Shown in pieces: positions 13,273 through 18,546 of a DNA stretch of 18,546 nucleotides; position 1 is the stretch's first letter, and each line of letters begins with the position of its first letter. A program made the position numbers and the translations under genes. A model generated the notes under the pieces. The model was given only the letters and a program-made list of their open reading frames with translations. It was not told where the DNA came from and did no database searches. Location of the stretch: assembly GCA_964617355.1 (NCBI GenBank), contig CAZTXP010000034.1:1-18546 (forward strand). Reading direction: 5' to 3'. The stretch comes from CAZTDU01 sp964617355 (lineage in GTDB: Bacteria > Pseudomonadota > Gammaproteobacteria > Burkholderiales > SG8-39).

Positions 13273-14544
13273 TCAACTCCAGTTCACGTCGCCGCAGAGC
13301 ACCGCCTTGCGGCCGTCGACCTCGACCGCGCGCGACAGCGTGATGCACTGGCGCACGCCGGTGATCGAGAGGTAGGGCCGCGTCACCTGCACCTCGCCGG
13401 GCTCGGCGAGCGCGCGCCGGAAGTAGTGCCGGCGCGACCAATCCGCCCCGGTCGGATCCGAGATCGGCGCGAAGCGCGCGTCGGCGCGTTCGCGGGCCGG
13501 CGCGCTCATCAGGTTGGCGCCCACCTGCACGCCGTTCGCGTCGAGCAGGTAGCAGCGGTCCACGCCGTCGATAGCGAGGAATCCGGCCGCGGCCGACTCC
13601 AGCGCCTGCCCCGCCTCGTACAGCGCGGCCGCCTGCTCGATGCCGCCGCGATAGGGCCGCAGCCGCTCGTGGTATTGCACGATCGCGCCGCGCACGCTGG
13701 CGCGGTACTCGCACCACGTGCGCTCCAGCGGCGGCGCGACCGCGGCGTCGGGGACCGGCTGCTCGGTCGGCCTCGCGTAGAGGTAGCCCTGCAGGAAGTC
13801 GACGTCGGAATCCATTGCGACTACCGCCTCGTCCTGCGTCTCCACGCCCTCGGCGACGACCAGGCATCCGGTCTGGTGCAATAGCGCGACGAGGCCCGGC
13901 ATCGCGCGCCGCAAGGGTACGCTGCGAGCAGCCTCGGCGATCAGGCAGCGGTCGAGCTTCACGATGTCGGGCTTCAGGCGCCAGATGCGCTCGACGTTCG
14001 AGTGACCCTTGCCGAAATCGTCGATGGCGATCAGGCAGCCGAACTGGCGGTAGTACTCCACCGCGTCGGCAAACTCCCGGTCGTCGATCAGCTCCGACTC
14101 CAGCACTTCGATCACCAGCTGCCCGGCCGGTATCCCGCAGCGCCGGATCATCTCCTCGAGGAAGGCGCCGTGGCGCCGCCCGCTGGTGATGGCCACCGGG
14201 TGCGTGTTCAGGAACAGCCAGCCTTCGCGCGCCTGCGCGGCGAAGTTGCGCAGGTGCACCGCGCGCGTCAGCCGATCGAGCATCACGAGATCGGAGTCGG
14301 TGGTCGCCCGCGCGAAGACCTGCGGCGGGCTCACCGGCCGGCCCTCGGCGTCGCGCGCGCGGATCAATCCCTCCGTGCCGACGATGCGACGGTGTGCCGG
14401 GCTCAGGATGGCCTGGAAATGCGAGGACAGCTCCAGTCCCCGGAACTCGCCCGTCCAGCGCCCGTCGCGCTCGCGCAGCATCGCCTCGATGCGATCGGGC
14501 ACCCACTGCTCCGCCGCCAGCGTCCTCAGGTCGTCGATCTTCAT
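13273..14544 (-). CDS. EAL-domain c-di-GMP phosphodiesterase with C-terminal Cache-like sensor
   Basis: A 423-aa protein with no transmembrane segment seen. The EAL domain (about 25-265) keeps the catalytic set: E58 in EGLIR (the EAL position), N113 in NTHP, E146 in IEVLES, D175/D176 in DDFGKGHSN, K196 in VKLDR, E232/E235 in AEGVE and Q252 in QGYLYARP, so hydrolysis of c-di-GMP to pGpG is expected. The C-terminal part (about 285-423) contains CYLLDANGVQVGANL, WSRRHYFRRAL and RPYLSITGVRQCITLSRAV, resembling a PDC/Cache sensor fold; as this would be cytoplasmic, it probably senses an intracellular ligand or mediates dimerisation. The ATG at 14544 has GGAGGAG about 10 bases upstream. The upstream region (14545-14637) contains a possible sigma-28 promoter. 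The terminator repeats at 14638-14730 insulate it from the kor operon. Confidence 0.9.
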   Translation of the reverse strand: MKIDDLRTLAAEQWVPDRIEAMLRERDGRWTGEFRGLELSSHFQAILSPAHRRIVGTEGLIRARDAEGRPVSPPQVFARATTDSDLVMLDRLTRAVHLRNFAAQAREGWLFLNTHPVAITSGRRHGAFLEEMIRRCGIPAGQLVIEVLESELIDDREFADAVEYYRQFGCLIAIDDFGKGHSNVERIWRLKPDIVKLDRCLIAEAARSVPLRRAMPGLVALLHQTGCLVVAEGVETQDEAVVAMDSDVDFLQGYLYARPTEQPVPDAAVAPPLERTWCEYRASVRGAIVQYHERLRPYRGGIEQAAALYEAGQALESAAAGFLAIDGVDRCYLLDANGVQVGANLMSAPARERADARFAPISDPTGADWSRRHYFRRALAEPGEVQVTRPYLSITGVRQCITLSRAVEVDGRKAVLCGDVNWS

Positions 14545-14585
14545 GGCAAGGCCACTCCTCCCCGTTGGGGATGGTCCTGTGCCGG

Positions 14586-14614
14586 ATTACGACGGATTCC
14601 CGCGGGAACTTGAG
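14586..14614 (-). promoter_or_regulatory. Candidate sigma-28 (FliA) promoter of the EAL gene
   Basis: Minus-strand CTCAAGTT (14614-14607) resembles the -35 of flagellar class III promoters, followed after 11 bases by CCGTCGTAAT (14595-14586), which only partly matches the GCCGATAA -10. The spacer includes a perfect 12-bp palindrome TTCCCGCGGGAA (14597-14608). The -35 match is good and the -10 match is weak, so the call is tentative. Confidence 0.3.
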
Positions 14615-14637
14615 CGGCGCGCAGGAAACGCGCAAAT

Positions 14638-14668
14638 GTGAAAACGCCGGGCAAGGCCCGGCGTCGTG
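14638..14668 (-). terminator. Intrinsic terminator, repeat unit 1 (distal)
   Basis: On the minus strand: stem ACGCCGGGC / GCCCGGCGT (9 bp) with loop CTT, followed by TTTTC. The strongest of the three units. Confidence 0.8.
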
Positions 14669-14699
14669 GTGAAAACGCCGGGCAGGCCCCGGCGTCGTG
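14669..14699 (-). terminator. Intrinsic terminator, repeat unit 2 (middle)
   Basis: On the minus strand: stem ACGCCGGG / CCCGGCGT (8 bp) with a 5-nt loop, followed by TTTTC. Confidence 0.78.
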
Positions 14700-14730
14700 G
14701 TGAACCCGCCGGGCGCAACCCGGCGGCGGG
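14700..14730 (-). terminator. Terminator-like hairpin, repeat unit 3 (proximal to korB)
   Basis: On the minus strand: stem CCGCCGGG / CCCGGCGG with loop TTGCG, followed by only GTTC. The hairpin starts 3 bp after the korB stop. The poor T-run makes it a weak terminator, though it could protect the mRNA 3' end. Confidence 0.5.
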
Positions 14731-14733
14731 CGA

Positions 14734-15789
14734 TCAGCGCAGCGAGGCGTTGATCTTGTCGAGCATCGCAGAGCCCGGGCAGAGGTCCTTGGCGGCGAGC
14801 GCGTTCAGCGGCGCCTGCACCGTGTTGAGGCCGGCGTGCAGGTCGTGCGAGTCCGGGTTCACGTAAAGCAGGCCCGTGACCACCTCGCCCTTGGCCGCGT
14901 GCTCCTGGATGTAGTTCATCGCGCGGATGCGGTCGGTGGGGTCGTAGTCCTTGTGGATCTTGCGCAGCCGCAGGAACGTGCCGTCGTGCTGCTGCACCGT
15001 GACGACCTCGCCCTCGGCGTAGTCGGCGTGGATCGGCGCGCGTCCCGGCATGAAGTCGAGGCGGTTCACCGCCTCGTTGTGCAGGCGTACGTACTCGTAG
15101 CTCTTGGTGCTGCCGGCGTGGTTGTTGAACGCGATGCAGGGGCTGATCACGTCGACGAACGCGGCGCCCGGGTGGGCGATCGCCGCCTTGATGATCGGCA
15201 CGAGCTGCGCCTTGTCGCCCGAGAAGCTGCGCGCGACGAAGGTCGCGCCCATGATCAGCGCGAGCGACACCGTGTCGACGGGCGCGTCGGTGTTGACCGC
15301 GCCGCGCTTGGACTTCGAGCCCTGGTCGGCGGTGGCCGAGAACTGGCCCTTGGTGAGGCCGTAGACGCCGTTGTTCTCGAGGATGTACGCCATGTTCACG
15401 CCACGGCGCATGACGTGCGCGAACTGGCCGATGCCGATCGAGGCCGAGTCGCCGTCGCCCGAGACGCCGAGGTAGATCAGGTCGCGGTTCGCGAGGTTGG
15501 CGCCGGTCAGCACCGACGGCATGCGGCCGTGCACCGTGTTGAAGCCGTGCGAGTTGCCGAGGAAGTAGTCCGGCGTCTTCGACGAGCAGCCGATGCCTGA
15601 GAGCTTGGCGACGCGATGCGGCTGGATGTCGAGCTCCCAGCAGGCCTCGATGATGGCGGCCGAGATCGAGTCGTGGCCGCAGCCGGCGCACAGCGTCGAC
15701 ACCTTGCCTTCGTAGTCGCGGCGGGTGTAGCCGACGTTGTTCTTCTTCAGCGTCGGGTGGTGGAGCTTGGGCTTGGCGAGGTAGGTCAT
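14734..15789 (-). CDS. korB: 2-oxoacid:ferredoxin oxidoreductase, beta subunit (TPP and Fe-S)
   Basis: A 351-aa catalytic subunit that, with the alpha/gamma subunit, oxidatively decarboxylates a 2-oxoacid to its acyl-CoA and reduces ferredoxin. The four Cys that ligate the [4Fe-4S] cluster in the two-subunit enzymes are present: C34 and C37 in CAGCGH, C68 in GIGCSSK and C218 in SPCIAFNN. The TPP/Mg motif is GDGDS (111-115) with ENNGVYGLTKGQ (138-149). Length fits the Kor/OFOR beta family, which usually prefers 2-oxoglutarate but may accept pyruvate or other acids. It begins 3 bp after the korA stop, so translational coupling is likely; only a weak AAGG lies upstream. It is the last gene of the operon and is followed by the triple terminator. 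Confidence 0.95.
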   Translation of the reverse strand: MTYLAKPKLHHPTLKKNNVGYTRRDYEGKVSTLCAGCGHDSISAAIIEACWELDIQPHRVAKLSGIGCSSKTPDYFLGNSHGFNTVHGRMPSVLTGANLANRDLIYLGVSGDGDSASIGIGQFAHVMRRGVNMAYILENNGVYGLTKGQFSATADQGSKSKRGAVNTDAPVDTVSLALIMGATFVARSFSGDKAQLVPIIKAAIAHPGAAFVDVISPCIAFNNHAGSTKSYEYVRLHNEAVNRLDFMPGRAPIHADYAEGEVVTVQQHDGTFLRLRKIHKDYDPTDRIRAMNYIQEHAAKGEVVTGLLYVNPDSHDLHAGLNTVQAPLNALAAKDLCPGSAMLDKINASLR

Positions 15790-15792
15790 GTC

Positions 15793-17634
15793 TCAGGCGG
15801 CCTTGTCTTTCTTGATCGGGCGCACGTTCAGCGCGGCGACGATCTCGGCGATTTCCTTGGTGATGAAGCGGGCGGTGATCGGCGTGCCGTCGTAGTGCAG
15901 GATGGAGATCAGGCTCGCGGACGGGATGCCGGCCTCGTTGACCAGCAGGGTCTTCATCTGCGCATCGCGGTTCTGCTCGACCACGAACACCTTGGTATGC
16001 GACTGCACGAACTCGGCGACCTCCTCCGCGAACGGGAAGCCGCGCAGGCGCAGCGCGTTGACGTGCACGCCCTGCGCGGCCAGCGCCTCGAGCGCCTCGT
16101 GCATCGAAGGGCTGGTCGAGCCGAAGTAGATCACGCCGAAGCGCGCCGGCTCCTTCGAGGCCGTCAGCACCGGCTGCGGCACCAGCTTCTTCGCGGTCTC
16201 GAACTTCCTCAGCAGCCGCTGCACGTTGTACGTGTAGTCGGGGCCGGTCTCGGAATACTGCGCGTAGGCGTTCTTGGTGGTGCCGCGCGTGAAGTAGCCG
16301 CCCTTGGTCGGGTGCGTGCCCGGGAGGGTGCGGAACGGGATGCCGTCGCCGTCGACATCGAGGTACCGGCCGAACTCCTTGCCGGCGTCGAGCATCTCGG
16401 CGGTCATCAGCTTGCCGCGGTCGTACTCCTTCGAGTCGTCCCACTGGAGCGGCTCGCAGAGGCGCGTGTTCATGCCGATGTCGAGGTCGGTCATCACGAA
16501 CACCGGGGTCTGCAGCCGGTCGGCGAGGTCGAGCGCCGCGGCGGAGAACTCGAAGCACTCCTTCGGATCCTCGGGCAGCAGCATCGGGTGCTTGGTGTCG
16601 CCATGCGAGGCGTACGCGCAGGCGAGGAGATCCGCCTGCTGGGTGCGGGTCGGCATGCCGGTCGACGGGCCGCCGCGCTGCACGTTGATGATCGTCGCCG
16701 GGATCTCGGCGAAGTACGCGAGGCCGATGAACTCGGTCATCAGCGACACGCCGGGGCCGGAAGTCGCGGTGAAGGCGCGCGCGCCGTTCCAGCCCGCGCC
16801 GACCACCATGCCGATCGAGGCGAGTTCGTCCTCGGCCTGCACGATGGCGAACTTGTTCTTCCCGCTCGCGGCATCCACCCGCATCTTCGAGCAGTAGCGC
16901 TGGAAGGCCTCGGCGACCGACGAGGACGGCGTGATCGGGTACCACGCGCACACCGAGGCGCCGCCGTACACCGCGCCCAGCGCGGCCGCGGCGTTGCCTT
17001 CCATGAAGATCTTGTTGCCGACGTTGTCGGCGCGCGTCACGCGGATGCCCATCGCGTCCTTCAGGTGGGCCTTGGCGTAGTCGTAGCCCATCTGGAAGGC
17101 GTTCAGGTTGGGCTTGAGGAGCTTCTCCTTGCCCTTGTACTGCTCGCCGATCAGTTCGGCCACCGCGCCCGGCTCGATGCCGATCATGGCCGCCAGCGCG
17201 CCGACGTAGATGATGTTCTTGAACAGCTGGCGCTCGCGCGAGTCGGTGTAGGTGTCGTTGCAGATCTGCGTGAGCGGCATGCCGATCACGTGGATGTCGT
17301 CGCGGAACTTCGACTTCGGCAGCGGCTTGGTGTTGTCGTAGAACAGGTACCCGCCCGGCTCGATCTCCTTGACGTCGTTCGCCCAGGTCTGCGGGTTCAT
17401 CGCCACCATGACGTCGACGCCGCCGCGGCGGCCGAGCCAGCCGCGCTCGGTGACGCGCACCTCGTACCACGTGGGCAGGCCCTGGATGTTCGACGGGAAG
17501 ATGTTCCTCGGCGACACCGGGATGCCCATGCGCAGGAAGGAGCGCGCGAAGAGCTCGTTGGCGGACGCCGAGCCCGAGCCGTTGACGTTGGCGAACTTGA
17601 TGACGAAGTCGTTGACCGATTCGATGCGCTTCAC
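15793..17634 (-). CDS. korA: 2-oxoacid:ferredoxin oxidoreductase, fused gamma-alpha subunit
   Basis: A 613-aa subunit in which the gamma domain (about 10-190; NVNGSGSASANELFARSFLRMG, RRGGVDVMVAMNP) precedes the alpha domain (about 205-600). The alpha part has WYPITPSSSVAEAF (231-244), AEDELASIGMVVGAGWNGARAFTATSGPG, QRGGPSTGMPTRTQQ (319-333) and a C-terminal domain II (EEVAEFVQSHTKVFVVEQNRDAQMKTLL). The fusion is the arrangement of two-subunit enzymes such as Sulfolobus OFOR and the KGOR of Thauera aromatica, where it reduces ferredoxin for benzoyl-CoA reductase. The start is GTG at 17634, with AGAGGA 8 bases upstream, 19 bp after the stop of the flavin/Fe-S gene. The 2-oxoacid cannot be fixed from sequence; 2-oxoglutarate is the first guess. 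Confidence 0.94.
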   Translation of the reverse strand: MKRIESVNDFVIKFANVNGSGSASANELFARSFLRMGIPVSPRNIFPSNIQGLPTWYEVRVTERGWLGRRGGVDVMVAMNPQTWANDVKEIEPGGYLFYDNTKPLPKSKFRDDIHVIGMPLTQICNDTYTDSRERQLFKNIIYVGALAAMIGIEPGAVAELIGEQYKGKEKLLKPNLNAFQMGYDYAKAHLKDAMGIRVTRADNVGNKIFMEGNAAAALGAVYGGASVCAWYPITPSSSVAEAFQRYCSKMRVDAASGKNKFAIVQAEDELASIGMVVGAGWNGARAFTATSGPGVSLMTEFIGLAYFAEIPATIINVQRGGPSTGMPTRTQQADLLACAYASHGDTKHPMLLPEDPKECFEFSAAALDLADRLQTPVFVMTDLDIGMNTRLCEPLQWDDSKEYDRGKLMTAEMLDAGKEFGRYLDVDGDGIPFRTLPGTHPTKGGYFTRGTTKNAYAQYSETGPDYTYNVQRLLRKFETAKKLVPQPVLTASKEPARFGVIYFGSTSPSMHEALEALAAQGVHVNALRLRGFPFAEEVAEFVQSHTKVFVVEQNRDAQMKTLLVNEAGIPSASLISILHYDGTPITARFITKEIAEIVAALNVRPIKKDKAA

Positions 17635-17653
17635 GTTGCGGGTCCTCTGGCTC

Positions 17654-18546
17654 TCAGGCGGCCTTGCGCTGCGGGGCGCGGCAACCCGGCCCTGCGTGCG
17701 TCATGTCGATGAAGTACTTCTGCATGTCCCACGCGCCGGTCGGGCAGCGCTCGGCGCACAGGCCGCAGTGCAGGCACACGTCCTCGTCCTTGACCATCAC
17801 CCGGCCGGTCTTGAGGCCCGACTGCACGTAGAGGTCCTGCGTGAGGTTCAACGCCGGCGCCTGCAGGCGCTGGCGCAGGTCCTGCTCCTCGCCATCGGGC
17901 GTGAAGGTGATGCAGTCCATCGGGCAGATGTCGACGCAGGCATCGCACTCGATGCACAGCTTGGGCGCGAACACCGTCTGCACGTCGCAGTTGAGGCAGC
18001 GCTGCGCCTCCTTCCATGCCGTGGCGACGTCGAAGCCGAGCTCGACCTCGGCCTTCACGCTCTTCAGGGTTTCCTTGAGCTCGCGCAGCGGCACCTTGTA
18101 GCGCACCTCGCCCGAGACCTCGTTGTCGTAGCTCCACTCGTGGATGCCCATCTTCTGCGAGAAGACGTTGACCCCGGGCGCCGGGCGCACCTTGACGTCC
18201 TCGCCGGTGAGGAACTTGTCGATCGACACCGCGGCGTCGTGGCCGTGCGCCACCGCCCAGATGATGTTCTTCGGGCCGAAGGCCGCGTCGCCGCCGAAGA
18301 ACACGTGCTTCAGCGTGGACTGCTTCGAGGCTTCGTCCAGCTTGGGCAGGCCCCACTTGTCGAACTCGATGCCGGCGTCGGCCTCGATCCACGGGAAGGC
18401 GTTCTCCTGCCCCACCGCGACCAGCACGTCGTCGCACTCGAAGGCCTGGTCCGGCTCGCCGGTCGGCACGAGGCTGCGGCGGCCCTTCTCGTCGTACACC
18501 GCCTTCACGCTCTCGAAGGTCATGCCGGTCAGCTTGCCGTCCTTGT
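17654..18546 (-). CDS. FAD-dependent NAD(P)-binding oxidoreductase with C-terminal 2[4Fe-4S] ferredoxin domain (partial)
   Basis: The 3' part (about 297 codons) of a gene whose start lies beyond the right edge; the frame is open through base 18546, so an internal Met at 18523 is not the start. The upstream part is the C-terminal half of a glutamate-synthase-small-subunit-like flavoprotein: DDVLVAVGQENAFPWIE, and HVFFGGDAAFGPKNIIWAVAHGHDAAVSID, in which GGD is the FAD-binding ending. It is followed by a C-terminal ferredoxin domain with two clusters (CIECDACVDICP and CLHCGLCAERCP) plus an extra CLNC pair, common near the hinge of GltD-like proteins. Being first in the operon with korA and korB, it most likely passes electrons between ferredoxin and NAD(P). 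Exact partner and direction are inferred. Confidence 0.88.
   Translation of the reverse strand, partial: KDGKLTGMTFESVKAVYDEKGRRSLVPTGEPDQAFECDDVLVAVGQENAFPWIEADAGIEFDKWGLPKLDEASKQSTLKHVFFGGDAAFGPKNIIWAVAHGHDAAVSIDKFLTGEDVKVRPAPGVNVFSQKMGIHEWSYDNEVSGEVRYKVPLRELKETLKSVKAEVELGFDVATAWKEAQRCLNCDVQTVFAPKLCIECDACVDICPMDCITFTPDGEEQDLRQRLQAPALNLTQDLYVQSGLKTGRVMVKDEDVCLHCGLCAERCPTGAWDMQKYFIDMTHAGPGCRAPQRKAA

Larger units (their letters stand above)
14638..14730 (-). repeat. Three tandem 31-bp hairpin repeats
   Basis: Three head-to-tail units of exactly 31 bp: 14638-14668, 14669-14699 and 14700-14730. Each starts GTGAA on the plus strand and carries a CGCCGGG...CCCGGCG dyad. Units 1 and 2 differ at only two positions in the loop region; unit 3 has diverged in the flanks (CCC instead of AAA after GTGAA, GGG instead of GTG at the end). 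The array lies between the korB stop and the EAL promoter. Confidence 0.9.

Noticed and set aside
14638..14730. Tandem 31-bp repeats considered as a CRISPR array.
   Set aside because: The units abut without spacers, each is a terminator-like hairpin, and no cas gene is nearby.
13262..17470. A 1402-codon open frame on the minus strand spanning korA, korB, the repeats and the EAL gene.
   Set aside because: It is an off-frame reading of three real genes and reads through the terminator repeats. Composition is Arg/Pro/Ala-rich and the KorA, KorB and EAL motifs are in another frame.
15616..17712. A 698-codon plus-strand open frame.
   Set aside because: Antisense shadow of korA and the end of korB, with no domain, no ribosome binding site, and the biased composition of other shadows.

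Overview
The window is GC-rich, densely packed bacterial chromosome, most likely from a betaproteobacterium (Burkholderiales/Rhodocyclales type). This is inferred from gene content (a urea-type substrate-binding protein, a KorA/KorB pair, an RcnB-like protein, EAL and HD-GYP signalling proteins), from the strong GC skew at third codon positions that opens long antisense frames, and from repeated TAGAAT-type -10 boxes placed directly before start codons. No tRNA, rRNA, insertion sequence, prophage or CRISPR array was seen.

Layout, left to right. (1) 1-1311 (-): urtA, the urea ABC transporter binding protein, preceded by a textbook sigma-54 promoter and two abutting NtrC-type sites. (2) 1529-2677 (-): a PLP aminotransferase, divergent from an EamA/DMT exporter at 2702-3640 (+). 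(3) 3672-4229 (+): a DUF4337 membrane protein that meets tail-to-tail, with a 4-bp shared CTAG, a large multi-PAS histidine kinase (4226-7615, -). (4) 7774-8889 (-): a REC-HD-GYP response regulator upstream of the kinase, probably in the same signalling unit. (5) 9062-9265 (+): a CspA-family cold-shock gene with a long structured leader and a strong terminator. (6) 9314-11080 (-): a CMD-family protein, a YcbL-like metallo-hydrolase and a lipoprotein. (7) 11217-11669 (+): an RcnB-like secreted protein. 11673-11849 (-): a 58-aa orphan. 11883-13265 (+): an M17 leucyl-aminopeptidase-like enzyme. (8) 13273-14544 (-): an EAL phosphodiesterase with a C-terminal sensor domain. (9) 14638-14730: three exact-length 31-bp tandem hairpin repeats acting as serial terminators of the operon at 14734-18546 (-). 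That operon encodes korB, korA (gamma-alpha fusion) and a partial FAD/Fe-S oxidoreductase running off the right edge.

Functional threads. Nitrogen acquisition: urea uptake under predicted NtrC/sigma-54 control. c-di-GMP signalling: a REC-HD-GYP protein with a degenerate first metal motif next to a sensor kinase, plus an apparently active EAL protein. Low-potential electron metabolism: a 2-oxoacid:ferredoxin oxidoreductase with a flavin/Fe-S partner. No wholly new multi-gene system is evident. The most notable signals are regulatory: the sigma-54/NtrC module, the triplicated terminator, the GNRA-hairpin leader of the cold-shock gene, the -10 boxes that contain the upstream gene's stop codon or sit so close to ATG that the mRNA should be leaderless, and the paired inverted repeats before the kinase.
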